Shown here piece after piece: positions 24,999-33,340 of a stretch of 41,068 nt of DNA. The stretch is taken from positions 1 through 41,068 of the forward strand of contig NZ_NFZQ01000023.1 in assembly GCF_002165135.1 (NCBI RefSeq). Direction: 5' to 3'. The notes under the pieces were generated by a model that saw only the letters and a program-made list of their open reading frames with translations, searched no databases and had not been told where the DNA came from. The number at the start of each line of letters is the position of its first letter. Position 1 is the stretch's first letter. This DNA comes from Pseudomonas sp. SID14000. Lineage in GTDB: Bacteria > Pseudomonadota > Gammaproteobacteria > Pseudomonadales > Pseudomonadaceae. Position numbers and translations under genes: made by a program.

Positions 24999-25011
24999 CA
25001 ACGGCCTCAGG

Positions 25012-25884
25012 TCAGAACATCGCCGCCGACAACTTGCGACGATACACGCCAACCAGCGGGTGATCACCGCCCAGCAGCTCGAACACCTGCAGCAACGCCT
25101 TCTGCGGCAACCCGTTCTCATAACCACGGTTACGCTGGAACAGCTTCAGCAACCCTTCCAGCGCCGCTTCATACTGCTGGCGTGCCAGTTGCTGGATACT
25201 CAGCTGATAAGCCGCCTCGTCATCCTGCGGGTTCTGCGCCAGGCGGCTTTTCAGGTCGGCCACTTCCGGCAGGCTGGCAGCCTGGCGCAGGAAGGTCAGC
25301 TGGGCCTTGGCGCCGGCCAGCGCAGCCTTGTGTTCGTCAGTCTTGACCGCATCCAGCACTACCTGGGCTTCACCCAGCTCCCCGCGCTCGGCCAGGCAGC
25401 GGGCGTACAGGATCAGCGCCTCGGCATTGCTGTTGTCATCACTCAGCAGCGCCTGCAACAGCGCTTCGGCCTCGGCAAAGCGGCTTTCGGCAAACAGCCC
25501 CTTGGCCTGCTCCAGCGGTGATGCGCTGGGTGCGGCGGGCAGTTGCACGTGTGGCTCGAGCATGGCGCGGATCGCCGACTCCGGCTGCGCTCCGGCAAAA
25601 CCGTCCACCGGCTGGCCGTCCTTGAACAGCACCACGGTCGGCAGGCTGCGGATACCGAACTGGGCAACCACCTGTTGCTCCAGGTCGCAGTTGATCTTGG
25701 CCAGCAGCAGCTCGCCCTGATAGCCCTCGGCGATCTTCGCCAGCAATGGCATCAGCGCCTTGCACGGCGCACACCACTCGGCCCAGAAGTCCACCAGCAC
25801 CGGCTTGTGGAAGGAGTTCTCGATCACCAGTTGCTGGAAGGTGGCATCGGTGGCGTCGAAAATGTAAGGCGTGTCTTGGGTCAT
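25012..25884 (-). CDS. cnoX: thioredoxin-domain chaperedoxin, CnoX/YbbN-like
   Basis: Cytoplasmic protein of 290 residues: a thioredoxin domain (residues 1-110) and a C-terminal TPR-like part (about 120-290). CnoX in E. coli binds unfolding proteins under bleach stress and delivers them to GroEL. Here the active site is a full WCAPC (C38, C41), unlike E. coli CnoX, which lacks the first cysteine, so this one may also be a working oxidoreductase. The cis-proline motif SLPTVVLF is present. It lies upstream of no obvious partner on its strand; the methyltransferase gene precedes it by about 30 bases. Confidence 0.85.
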   Translation of the reverse strand: MTQDTPYIFDATDATFQQLVIENSFHKPVLVDFWAEWCAPCKALMPLLAKIAEGYQGELLLAKINCDLEQQVVAQFGIRSLPTVVLFKDGQPVDGFAGAQPESAIRAMLEPHVQLPAAPSASPLEQAKGLFAESRFAEAEALLQALLSDDNSNAEALILYARCLAERGELGEAQVVLDAVKTDEHKAALAGAKAQLTFLRQAASLPEVADLKSRLAQNPQDDEAAYQLSIQQLARQQYEAALEGLLKLFQRNRGYENGLPQKALLQVFELLGGDHPLVGVYRRKLSAAMF

Positions 25885-25915
25885 CGCGACTCTCGCAAAC
25901 TCGTGAATGGCACCA

Positions 25916-26587
25916 CTATAAGGTGTCGCGGCTCGCGTGGTACAGGCTGACCCGGCGGAATTCGTGTGGCTCGGCCAGGTCCGGCAGGGTCAGTGCTTCA
26001 AGCACACCCAGCTGCTGGTACAGCGGGTGGCTGAAGTCGCGTACCCGCGAGTCTGCCACCAGCGCCTGGCGGCCGCGCCCGAGGAAGGCATCCAGCAACG
26101 GCAGGTTGGCGCGGTCGTACAGCACATCGGCAACCAGGATCAGGTCGAAGCGGTCGTCCTCGGCGAAGAAATCGCTGCTGTAACCCAGTTCCACCCCGTT
26201 CAGCGCGGCATTCGCGCGGCAGGCATCGAGGGCCATCGGGTCGAGGTCGCAGGCCACCACTTCCAGCGCACCGGCGCGGGCGGCGGCAATGCCGGCGATA
26301 CCGGAGCCGGCGCCAAAGTCCAGTACGCGTTTGCCGGCTACCCACTCCGGGCGCTCGGCCAGGTAACGGGCCATGGCCAGGCCGCTGGCCCAGCAGAAGC
26401 TCCAGTAGGGTGGTTCTTCAAGAATTCGCCGGGTCTCTTCGCTGCTGAAGGCGCGGTCCATGTTCTGGTCGTCGATCAGCCACAGCTTCAGGTCGCAGCC
26501 GGGCAGCTCGCTGACGATAAGGCGCGCTTCGCCGATCAGGCTGCTGAGGGCCTGTTGCAGGGGCTGTTGTAGGGAGACTGGCGCCAC
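25916..26587 (-). CDS. class I SAM-dependent methyltransferase
   Basis: Cytoplasmic methyltransferase of 223 residues. SAM motif I is VLDFGAGSGIAGIAAA, motif II ends in CDLDPMAL, and FDLILVADVLYD matches motif IV of the METTL-type protein methyltransferases. The N-terminal PPYWSFCWASGLAMARYL is typical of the ETFB lysine methyltransferase/nicotinamide N-methyltransferase-like group, so a protein substrate is plausible. The start is a GTG at 26587, directly after the TAA of the lipoprotein gene; no ATG fits the domain. Confidence 0.82.
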   Translation of the reverse strand: MAPVSLQQPLQQALSSLIGEARLIVSELPGCDLKLWLIDDQNMDRAFSSEETRRILEEPPYWSFCWASGLAMARYLAERPEWVAGKRVLDFGAGSGIAGIAAARAGALEVVACDLDPMALDACRANAALNGVELGYSSDFFAEDDRFDLILVADVLYDRANLPLLDAFLGRGRQALVADSRVRDFSHPLYQQLGVLEALTLPDLAEPHEFRRVSLYHASRDTL

Positions 26588-27040
26588 TTATGGCGCCTTC
26601 TCGAAACGCAGCGGGCCGGTGACCTGGGTCTGGGCCTGGGTAATGCGTACGGGCGGCAGGTGCATGATCAGTTGGCCGGAGCGGCTGGCACGGCCGCGCA
26701 GTTCGACCCGGGCACCGGCGGGGAAGGCCTCGGGGTTGAAGCGCAGGCGGTAGGGCAGGGCCTGGCCGGTGCCGGTCAGGTTGCTGCTGGCCAGCAGGCG
26801 TTGTGGGCGGTCACGTTCGTCGATGACCAGCAACGCCAGCTCCACGTCAGCACCGGGGGGGATTTCCAGTAAGGTGCCGCTCAGCTCGCGCTGGTAGGCC
26901 GGCAGCGGGCCCAGTACTTCGGCGGGTTTGGCCGTGCGGGCTGGCGTGGGTGCCGGAGGGGTGTCGGGCTTCGGCCTGTCGCTGCCGCAGGCGGCGAGCA
27001 GGGCGGCGCAGCACAGCACGACGAGCGCTCGGTAGTGCAT
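26588..27040 (-). CDS. YbaY/YscW-like lipoprotein
   Basis: Small envelope lipoprotein of 150 residues. The signal peptide ends in a lipobox (ALLAAC, Cys at about 16), followed by a Pro-rich linker and a beta-rich domain (SGTLLEIPPGADVELALLVID to the end) that resembles the YscW/YbaY family of pilotin-like lipoproteins. The start at 27040 is taken because the lipoprotein signal begins there. The open frame upstream reads through the nrdR region in antisense and is not real. It is probably cotranscribed with the methyltransferase and divergent from nrdR. Confidence 0.8.
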   Translation of the reverse strand: MHYRALVVLCCAALLAACGSDRPKPDTPPAPTPARTAKPAEVLGPLPAYQRELSGTLLEIPPGADVELALLVIDERDRPQRLLASSNLTGTGQALPYRLRFNPEAFPAGARVELRGRASRSGQLIMHLPPVRITQAQTQVTGPLRFEKAP

Positions 27041-27089
27041 GGGGTAGTCCTTCACGGGCAGATTTCCCATGGATGTTAACCCCTTTGGC

Positions 27090-27117
27090 TTGTCTTGCCA
27101 GTGGGATGCGCTACCAT
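27090..27117 (+). promoter_or_regulatory. likely promoter of nrdR and the rib operon
   Basis: TTGTCT (27090-27095) and TACCAT (27112-27117), each four of six to consensus, are 16 bases apart. They predict a start near 27124, about 23 bases before the nrdR ATG. The short leader has a T run and no strong ribosome site. Confidence 0.4.
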
Positions 27118-27146
27118 GGCCCTCCCTTTTTTTGTTGCCTGCCACC

Positions 27147-27611
27147 ATGCACTGTCCCTTCTGCGGTGCCAACGACACCAAGGTCATCGACTCTCGCCTC
27201 GTCGCCGAGGGCGAGCAGGTGCGCCGCCGCCGCGAATGCGTCGCCTGCGGTGAGCGCTTCACCACCTTCGAAACCGCCGAGCTGGTGCTGCCCCGGCTGA
27301 TCAAGCAGGACGGCACGCGCCAACCCTTCGACGAAGAAAAACTGCGCGCCGGCATGCAGCGGGCACTGGAAAAGCGCCCGGTCAGCGTCGAGCGCCTGGA
27401 AGCGGCGTTGGCGCATATCAAGAGCCGCCTGCGTGCGACCGGTGAGCGCGAAGTCAAATCGCTGGTGGTGGGTGAAATGGTCATGGCCGAGCTGCGCAAG
27501 CTCGACGAAGTGGCCTATATCCGTTTTGCCTCGGTTTACCGGCGCTTCCAGGACCTCGACGAGTTCCGCGAAGAAATCGACCGCCTGGCCCGCGAGCCGG
27601 CTAAAGAGTGA
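27147..27611 (+). CDS. nrdR: transcriptional repressor NrdR
   Basis: Repressor of ribonucleotide reductase genes, 154 residues, the normal length. The zinc ribbon uses C3, C6, C31 and C34 (CPFC...CVAC), and the ATP-cone domain follows (about 48-135, RQPFDEEKLRAGM). It binds (d)ATP to sense nucleotide levels. The start at 27147 is fixed by the family MHCPFC start. It heads a tight run into ribD: the stop at 27609-27611 is two bases before the ribD ATG, as in many proteobacteria. Confidence 0.96.
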   Translation: MHCPFCGANDTKVIDSRLVAEGEQVRRRRECVACGERFTTFETAELVLPRLIKQDGTRQPFDEEKLRAGMQRALEKRPVSVERLEAALAHIKSRLRATGEREVKSLVVGEMVMAELRKLDEVAYIRFASVYRRFQDLDEFREEIDRLAREPAKE

Positions 27612-27613
27612 AC

Positions 27614-28744
27614 ATGCCCAGCCAAGCTGCCATCCTCGACGCCCACTACATGGCCCGCGCGCTGGAGTTGGCGCGCAAGGGCCTGTACACCACCCACCCG
27701 AACCCGCGCGTAGGCTGCGTGATCGTGCGCGATGGCGAGGTGGTGGGCGAAGGCTGGCATGTGCGCGCCGGCGAGCCGCATGCCGAAGTGCATGCCCTGC
27801 GCCAGGCCGGTGAGCGTGCCCGTGGCGCCTGTGCCTATGTCACCCTCGAGCCGTGCAGCCACCATGGCCGCACGCCGCCGTGCGCCGAAGCACTGGTCAA
27901 GGCTGGCGTGGTGCGGGTGGTGGCCGCCATGCAGGACCCCAACCCGCAAGTGGCGGGGCAGGGCCTGCGGCGTCTGGCCGAGGCCGGTATCGAAGTGGCC
28001 AGCGGCGTGCTCGAGGCCGAGGCCCGTGCACTCAACCCCGGTTTCCTCAAACGCATGGAACATGGCCTGCCGTTCGTTCGCGCCAAGCTGGCCATGAGCC
28101 TGGATGGCCGCACCGCCATGGCCAGTGGCGAAAGCCAGTGGATCACCGGCCCGGCCGCCCGCTCGGCGGTGCAGCGCCTGCGCGCCCGTTCCAGTGTGGT
28201 GCTGACCAGCGCCGCCAGCGTGTTGGTCGATAACGCGCGGATGACCGTGCGCGGCACCGAGCTGGGCCTGGATGCCGAGACCACTGCCCTGGCACTCAGC
28301 CGCACACCACTGCGCGTGCTGGTCGATGGCCGCCTTCGCCTGCCGCTGGATGCACCGTTCTTCCAGGTCGGCCCCGCTCTGGTGGTGACCGCTGTCGCAG
28401 ATGACCCGCGCTATGCCGCTGCCGGCCACGAACTCCTTGCCCTGCCGAGTGACAATGGCCAGGTAGACCTGCCGGCGCTGCTGAAGGCCCTGGCGGCCCG
28501 TGGCGTCAACGAAATCCTGCTGGAAGCCGGTGCCGGCCTGGTCGGCGCCTTTGCCCGGCAAGGCCTGATCGACGAGTACCAGTTGTTCGTCGCCGGCACC
28601 TTCCTCGGCTCCCAGGCCCGCCCGCTGCTGGACTGGCCACTGGACAAGATGAGCGAAGCACCGCGGCTGAAAATTACCGAAATGCGCGCAGTGGGCGATG
28701 ACTGGCGGGTCACGGCCATCCCCCTGCCGGCGCCCGGCGTATAA
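27614..28744 (+). CDS. ribD: bifunctional deaminase/reductase RibD
   Basis: Riboflavin enzyme of 376 residues: the N-terminal deaminase (1-150) and C-terminal reductase act on the pyrimidine made by GTP cyclohydrolase II. Zinc ligands H56 (HAE), C81 and C90 (PCSHHGRTPPC) are visible, and the reductase has KLAMSLDGRTAMASGESQW and LLEAGAGLVGAF. ATG 27614 is chosen as the start, with AAAGAG just before it; a GTG at 27608 is an alternative. The frame ends in GTA-TAA, which coincides with a TATAAT that could be an internal -10, though no -35 is seen. ribE follows after 40 bases. Confidence 0.95.
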   Translation: MPSQAAILDAHYMARALELARKGLYTTHPNPRVGCVIVRDGEVVGEGWHVRAGEPHAEVHALRQAGERARGACAYVTLEPCSHHGRTPPCAEALVKAGVVRVVAAMQDPNPQVAGQGLRRLAEAGIEVASGVLEAEARALNPGFLKRMEHGLPFVRAKLAMSLDGRTAMASGESQWITGPAARSAVQRLRARSSVVLTSAASVLVDNARMTVRGTELGLDAETTALALSRTPLRVLVDGRLRLPLDAPFFQVGPALVVTAVADDPRYAAAGHELLALPSDNGQVDLPALLKALAARGVNEILLEAGAGLVGAFARQGLIDEYQLFVAGTFLGSQARPLLDWPLDKMSEAPRLKITEMRAVGDDWRVTAIPLPAPGV

Positions 28745-28784
28745 TGCCAGGCTTGCCCCGCGCAAACCGTTTGAGGAAGACCCC

Positions 28785-29450
28785 ATGTTCACCGGCATCA
28801 TCGAATCCATCGGCACCATCCGCAGCCTGACCCCCAAGGGTGGCGACGTGCGCGTCTACGTCGAAACCGGCAAGCTCGACCTGGGTGACGTCAAGCTCGG
28901 CGACAGCATCGCCGTCAACGGCGTGTGCCTGACCGCCGTCGAACTGCCGGGTGACGGCTTCTGGGCCGACGTCAGCGTCGAAACCCTGAAGCGCACCGCC
29001 TTCATCGACCTCAAGAGCGGCAGCAAGGTCAACCTGGAAAAAGCCCTGACCCCCACCACCCGGCTGGGCGGGCACCTGGTCAGTGGCCACGTCGACGGGG
29101 TCGGCGAAATCATCTCGCGCAGCGATAACGCCCGCGCCATCCAGTTCCGCGTGCGTGCACCGAAGGAACTGGCCAAGTACATCGCCCACAAGGGTTCGAT
29201 CACCGTCGACGGCACCAGCCTGACGGTCAACGAGGTCAATGGTGCCGAGTTCGAGCTCACCATTGTCCCGCACACCCTGTCCGAAACCATCATGGCCGAC
29301 TACCGCGCAGGGCGTCGGGTGAACCTTGAGGTCGACCTGCTGGCCCGTTACCTGGAGCGCTTGCTGCTGGGTGACAAGGCCGCCGAACCGAGCAAGGGCA
29401 GTGGCATTACCGAAAGCTTCCTGGCCGCCAACGGCTTCTTGAAATCCTGA
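28785..29450 (+). CDS. ribE: riboflavin synthase, alpha chain
   Basis: Enzyme of 221 residues that makes riboflavin from two lumazine molecules (called ribC in some pseudomonads). It shows the internal duplication of the family: an N-terminal MFTGIIESIG half with a GVCLT segment, and a second half with SITVDGTSLTVN. GGHLVSGHVDGVG is also present. The ATG at 28785 follows a strong GAGGAAG. Part of the rib operon; ribBX starts 18 bases after its stop. Confidence 0.96.
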   Translation: MFTGIIESIGTIRSLTPKGGDVRVYVETGKLDLGDVKLGDSIAVNGVCLTAVELPGDGFWADVSVETLKRTAFIDLKSGSKVNLEKALTPTTRLGGHLVSGHVDGVGEIISRSDNARAIQFRVRAPKELAKYIAHKGSITVDGTSLTVNEVNGAEFELTIVPHTLSETIMADYRAGRRVNLEVDLLARYLERLLLGDKAAEPSKGSGITESFLAANGFLKS

Positions 29451-29468
29451 TTGAGAAGGGGGTGCCGC

Positions 29469-30560
29469 GTGGCGCTCAACAGCATCGAAGAACTGGTCGA
29501 AGACATCCGCCAGGGCAAAATGGTCATCCTCATGGATGACGAAGACCGCGAAAACGAAGGCGACATCATCATGGCAGCCGAGTGCTGCCTGCCCGAGCAC
29601 ATCAACTTCATGGCCAAGCACGCGCGTGGCCTGATCTGCATGCCGATGACCCGCGAGCGTTGCGAAACGCTGAAGCTGCCGTTGATGGCGCCGCGCAACG
29701 GCTCGGGCTTCGGCACCAAGTTCACCGTGTCGATCGAAGCCGCCGAAGGTGTCACCACCGGCATCTCCGCCGCTGACCGCGCGCGCACCGTGCAGGCGGC
29801 CGCCGCCAAGGACGCCAAGGCCGAAGACATCGTCAGCCCTGGCCACATCTTCCCGCTGATGGCCCAGCCTGGTGGTACACTGGCCCGTGCCGGCCACACC
29901 GAAGCCGCCTGCGACCTGGCGCGCATGGCCGGTTTCGAGCCGAGCGGCGTGATCTGCGAAGTGATGAACGACGACGGCACCATGTCGCGCCGTGCCGAGC
30001 TGGAAGTGTTCGCCGCCGAGCACGGCCTGAAGATCGGCACCATTGCCGACCTGATCCACTACCGCATGATCCACGAGCGCACCGTGCAGCGCGTCTCCGA
30101 GCAACCGATCGAAAGCGAGCTGGGCGAGTTCAACCTGGTCACGTATCGCGATGCGGTGGAAGGCGACGTGCACATGGCCCTGACCCTGGGCAAGATCTGC
30201 GCCGAAGAGCCAACCTTGGTGCGCGTGCATAACATGGACCCGCTGCGCGACCTGCTGCTGGTCAAGCAACCGGGCCGCTGGAGCCTGCGCGCTGCCATGG
30301 CCGCCGTGGCCGAGGCCGGCAGCGGCGTGGTATTGCTGCTGGGGCACCCGCTGGACGGCGACGTGCTGCTGGCGCACATCCGCGAAAGCGCCGGCGATGC
30401 ACCAGTCAAGGCGCCGACTACCTACAGCACCGTGGGTGCCGGCTCGCAGATACTGCGTGACCTCGGTGTGCGCAAGATGCGCCTGATGAGTTCGCCGATG
30501 AAGTTCAACGCGATATCCGGATTCGATCTGGAAGTTGTAGAATACGTGCCCTCCGAGTGA
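29469..30560 (+). CDS. ribBA: RibBX: DHBP synthase fused to inactive GTP cyclohydrolase II-like domain
   Basis: Protein of 363 residues. The N-terminal part (1-200) is a complete 3,4-dihydroxy-2-butanone-4-phosphate synthase: DDEDRENEGD, SGFGTKFTVSIEA and TGISAADRA, then PGHIFPL and GHTEAA. The C-terminal part (about 205-363) has the fold of GTP cyclohydrolase II but lacks its zinc cysteines (VRVHNMDPLRDLLLVKQ occupies the site of SECLTGDALFSQRCDCGSQ) and other catalytic residues. It cannot be a bifunctional RibBA. The start is the GTG at 29469 with AGAAGGGGG before it. A separate true GTP cyclohydrolase II is encoded at 33341. Confidence 0.93.
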   Translation: MALNSIEELVEDIRQGKMVILMDDEDRENEGDIIMAAECCLPEHINFMAKHARGLICMPMTRERCETLKLPLMAPRNGSGFGTKFTVSIEAAEGVTTGISAADRARTVQAAAAKDAKAEDIVSPGHIFPLMAQPGGTLARAGHTEAACDLARMAGFEPSGVICEVMNDDGTMSRRAELEVFAAEHGLKIGTIADLIHYRMIHERTVQRVSEQPIESELGEFNLVTYRDAVEGDVHMALTLGKICAEEPTLVRVHNMDPLRDLLLVKQPGRWSLRAAMAAVAEAGSGVVLLLGHPLDGDVLLAHIRESAGDAPVKAPTTYSTVGAGSQILRDLGVRKMRLMSSPMKFNAISGFDLEVVEYVPSE

Positions 30561-30606
30561 CTTGAGGCGGCAGTGACGCCCTTCAGCTCGAGTCGATACC
30601 CCTGCC

Positions 30607-30628
30607 GAGGCCGCCAGCATGCGGCCTC
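30607..30628 (+). promoter_or_regulatory. perfect 8-bp hairpin before ribH
   Basis: GAGGCCGC-CAGCAT-GCGGCCTC lies in the 92-base gap before ribH, ending 24 bases before its start. There is no T run, so it may be a stability or processing element of the long rib mRNA rather than a terminator. Confidence 0.4.
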
Positions 30629-30652
30629 GCTATTGAAGATGAGAATATCGGA

Positions 30653-31129
30653 ATGACCCTGAAGACCATCGAAGGTACCTTCATCGCCCCCAAAGGTCGC
30701 TATGCTTTGGTGGTTGGCCGCTTCAACAGCTTCGTCGTTGAAAGCCTGGTAAGCGGTGCCGTTGACGCCCTGGTACGCCACGGTGTCAGCGAAAGCGACA
30801 TCACCATCATCCGTGCCCCGGGTGCATTCGAAATCCCGCTGGTGGCACAGAAGGTCGCCCAGCAAGGCGCCTACGACGCGATCATCGCCCTGGGCGCCGT
30901 GATCCGTGGCGGTACCCCGCACTTCGAATACGTGGCGGGCGAATGCACCAAGGGCCTGGCCCAGGTGTCCATGGAGTTCGGTGTCCCGGTGGCCTTCGGC
31001 GTGCTGACCGTCGACTCCATCGAACAGGCTATCGAGCGTTCCGGCACCAAGGCCGGCAACAAAGGTGCTGAAGCTGCCCTGTCCGCTCTGGAAATGGTCA
31101 GCCTGCTGGCGCAGTTGGAGGCCAAGTGA
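30653..31129 (+). CDS. ribH: lumazine synthase RibH
   Basis: 6,7-Dimethyl-8-ribityllumazine synthase, 158 residues. It joins the DHBP product of RibB with the RibD pathway product. The family segments RFNSFVVESL, IIRAPGAFEIPL, ALGAVIRGGTPHFEYV and GVPVAFGVLT are all present, with the catalytic His in PHFEYV. The gene overlaps nusB by four bases (GTGA), so both are translated together, the usual arrangement in proteobacteria. Confidence 0.97.
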   Translation: MTLKTIEGTFIAPKGRYALVVGRFNSFVVESLVSGAVDALVRHGVSESDITIIRAPGAFEIPLVAQKVAQQGAYDAIIALGAVIRGGTPHFEYVAGECTKGLAQVSMEFGVPVAFGVLTVDSIEQAIERSGTKAGNKGAEAALSALEMVSLLAQLEAK

Positions 31130-31626
31130 TTAGCGACGAAAGCGATCGTTTCAACCCGCGCGATCCAAAACCTGCGGATGCCGGCAAGCCCTCGAAGAGT
31201 GCCAAGCGGCGCGAAGCCCGCAAGCTCGCGACCCAGGCGCTGTACCAGTGGCACATGGCGCAGCATTCGCTGAACGAGATCGAAGCGCAGTTCCGGGTCG
31301 ATAACGATTTCTCCGATGTCGACGGCGCTTATTTCCGCGAGATCCTGCATGGGGTCCCGGCGATCAAGAGCGAAATCGACAGCGCCCTCAAGCCATGCCT
31401 GGACCTGGCACTGGAAGAACTCGACCCGGTCGAGCTGGCCGTGCTGCGTCTGTCCACCTGGGAGTTCATCAAGCGTGTCGACGTACCGTACCGCGTGGTG
31501 ATCAACGAAGGTGTCGAGCTGGCCAAGGTCTTCGGTGCCACCGACGGCCACAAGTTCGTCAACGGCGTGCTGGACAAGCTGGCCCCGAACCTGCGTGAAG
31601 CAGAAGTCAAGGCGAACAAGCGCTGA
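31126..31626 (+). CDS. nusB: transcription antitermination factor NusB
   Basis: RNA-binding factor of 166 residues. It joins NusE (S10) on boxA RNA to prevent early stops in rRNA operons. The arginine-rich KRREARKLATQALYQW near residue 26 and the C-terminal YRVVINEGVELAKVFGATDGHKFVNGVL are family marks. The protein has an N-terminal extension of about 20 charged residues. The start is GTG 31126, overlapping the ribH stop. Confidence 0.97.
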   Translation: MISDESDRFNPRDPKPADAGKPSKSAKRREARKLATQALYQWHMAQHSLNEIEAQFRVDNDFSDVDGAYFREILHGVPAIKSEIDSALKPCLDLALEELDPVELAVLRLSTWEFIKRVDVPYRVVINEGVELAKVFGATDGHKFVNGVLDKLAPNLREAEVKANKR

Positions 31627-31644
31627 CCCTGGCGCTTGCGGACC

Positions 31645-32613
31645 ATGGGTGAGTTCGAGCTGATCAGCCATTACTTCGCCGCCGCGCCCTGTGCGCAAGG
31701 CGGTGAAGGCGTGGCCCTGGGCATCGGCGACGACTGCGCCCTGCTGAGCCTTCCCGCCGGCGAGCAACTGGCGGTGTCGACTGACACCCTGGTCGCCGGA
31801 GTGCATTTTCCGGCTGTGTGCGATCCGTGGTTGCTCGGGCAGCGTTCACTGGCCGTGGCGGCCAGCGACCTGGCGGCGATGGGCGCCACCCCCATCGGTT
31901 TCACCCTTGCCCTGACCTTGCCCGAGGTCAGCACCGAGTGGCTGCAAGCCTACGCCAGTGGCCTGAACCGCATGGCCGGCCACTGCCAGTTGCGTCTGAT
32001 CGGTGGCGACACCACCCGTGGCCCCCTGAGCATCACCATGACCGTGTTCGGTCGGGTTCCGACGGGGCAGGCGTTGCGCCGAGACGGCGCTCGCCCGGGC
32101 GACCTGCTGTGCGTGGGTGGTGAGCTGGGTAACGCGGCAGGGGCCTTGCCGCTGGTGCTGGGCCAGCGGCAGGCCGCTACCGCGCTGGCGCAACCGTTGC
32201 TCGATCATTACTGGTCGCCGTCGCCGCAGTTCGCTCTGGGCCAACTGCTGCGCGGGCGTGCCACCTCTGCGCTGGATGTTTCCGATGGCCTGCTGGCCGA
32301 CTGCGGGCATATCGCCAAGGCCTCCCGCGTGGCGCTTGAGGTGAACCTGGAGCAGGTACCGGTGTCATCCGCCCTGCAGGGCTTCCTCGGTGCCGAGGCA
32401 GCCGTACACGCGGCGCTTACTGGTGGCGACGACTATGTGCTGGCGTTCACCTTGCCGCCAGCCGAGCTTTCATCCCTGCAGGCACCAGGCCTGGCGGCGT
32501 TCCATGTCATCGGGCGGGTGCTCGAAGGGCAGGGCGTCAGCCTGCGCGACCGGCAGGGCCAGGACATCACCCCGCGGCAACGCGGCTATCAACATTTTAG
32601 GGAGACACCGTGA
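31645..32613 (+). CDS. thiL: thiamine-monophosphate kinase ThiL
   Basis: Kinase of 322 residues that phosphorylates thiamine monophosphate to the active diphosphate. GIGDDCALL near the N terminus, VSTDTLVAGVHF and LAVAASDLAAMGA are the AIR-synthase-like motifs; IGGDTTRG and LDVSDGLLADCGH follow. ATG 31645 is used as the start, 18 bases after the nusB stop. It overlaps pgpA by four bases (GTGA). Confidence 0.96.
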   Translation: MGEFELISHYFAAAPCAQGGEGVALGIGDDCALLSLPAGEQLAVSTDTLVAGVHFPAVCDPWLLGQRSLAVAASDLAAMGATPIGFTLALTLPEVSTEWLQAYASGLNRMAGHCQLRLIGGDTTRGPLSITMTVFGRVPTGQALRRDGARPGDLLCVGGELGNAAGALPLVLGQRQAATALAQPLLDHYWSPSPQFALGQLLRGRATSALDVSDGLLADCGHIAKASRVALEVNLEQVPVSSALQGFLGAEAAVHAALTGGDDYVLAFTLPPAELSSLQAPGLAAFHVIGRVLEGQGVSLRDRQGQDITPRQRGYQHFRETP

Positions 32614-33113
32614 CCGATCACCCCAACCAGGTGCCTGCGGAGTTCGTTCCGCCTTCGGTCTGGCGCAACCCGTGGCACTTCATCGCCTTCGGTTTCGGCT
32701 CCGGCACCTTGCCCAAGGCACCGGGTACCTGGGGCTCGCTGGTGGCCATACCATTCATCCCGCTGTGGCAGATGCTGCCCGACTGGGGTTACTGGCTGTT
32801 GCTGGGCGTGAGCATGCTGTTCGGCTTCTGGCTCTGCGGCAAGGTCGCCAATGACTTGCGCGTCCACGACCATGAAGGCATTGTCTGGGACGAGATCGTC
32901 GGCATGTGGATAACCCTCTGGCTGGTGCCGGAAGGCTGGCAGTGGCTGCTGGCGGGGTTCCTGATGTTCCGCTTCTTCGACATCCTCAAGCCGTGGCCGA
33001 TCCGCTGGGTCGACCGTCATGTGCATGGGGGCGTCGGGATCATGCTCGACGATATCCTGGCCGGCGTCTTTGCCTGGCTGGGCATGCAGGTTCTGGTTTG
33101 GGCGGTTGCCTGA
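32610..33113 (+). CDS. pgpA: phosphatidylglycerophosphatase A
   Basis: Inner-membrane phosphatase of 167 residues in phosphatidylglycerol synthesis. The FGFGSGTLPKAPGTWGSL motif and the acidic site DEIVGMW are diagnostic, and three to four hydrophobic helices are seen. It starts at GTG 32610, inside the thiL stop. The nusB-thiL-pgpA order is common in gammaproteobacteria. A 227-base gap to ribA follows. Confidence 0.96.
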   Translation: MTDHPNQVPAEFVPPSVWRNPWHFIAFGFGSGTLPKAPGTWGSLVAIPFIPLWQMLPDWGYWLLLGVSMLFGFWLCGKVANDLRVHDHEGIVWDEIVGMWITLWLVPEGWQWLLAGFLMFRFFDILKPWPIRWVDRHVHGGVGIMLDDILAGVFAWLGMQVLVWAVA

Positions 33114-33340
33114 TACAGGGGGCGCGTGAATGGCCTTGAGGACGATGCCGCTGGCAATGCTGGTGAGCCTTGCCCAGTGGACGGCAGCAGCCATATCCCT
33201 TCAGTGCGGGACCGGGCGATAGTCGCTGCTAAGCATCGAACTTTTCGATCTTAACCCTCGGTATTCAGCCAGCCCACAGCCCCCAACCTGCTGATACAAT
33301 CGGCCCACGAGAAATTTCCTACTTATGCCAGGAGCACAAC
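33114..33340 (+). other. gap before ribA with a possible promoter
   Basis: No gene is seen on either strand. A short hairpin (ATCGAA-CTT-TTCGAT, 33235-33249) may mark the end of the pgpA transcript. A -10-like TACAAT (33295-33300) lies about 40 bases before the ribA start, but the spacing to any -35-like hexamer is poor. AGGAGCA, just before the GTG at 33341, is the ribosome site of ribA. Confidence 0.4.

Noticed and set aside
27069..27146. N-terminal extension of NrdR from an ATG at 27069
   Set aside because: The added residues have no counterpart in NrdR and would include the promoter; the family starts with MHCPFC.
28740..28745. TATAAT at the end of ribD as an internal promoter for ribE
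   Set aside because: There is no -35 at the right distance, and the GTA-TAA stop context creates the hexamer by itself; not strong enough to list.
29469..30560. A bifunctional RibBA with GTP cyclohydrolase II activity
   Set aside because: The zinc cysteines are missing, and a complete RibA is encoded separately.
27536..30620. Very long minus-strand frames opposite ribD, ribE and ribBX
   Set aside because: Shadow frames; the plus-strand genes have complete active sites and correct spacing.
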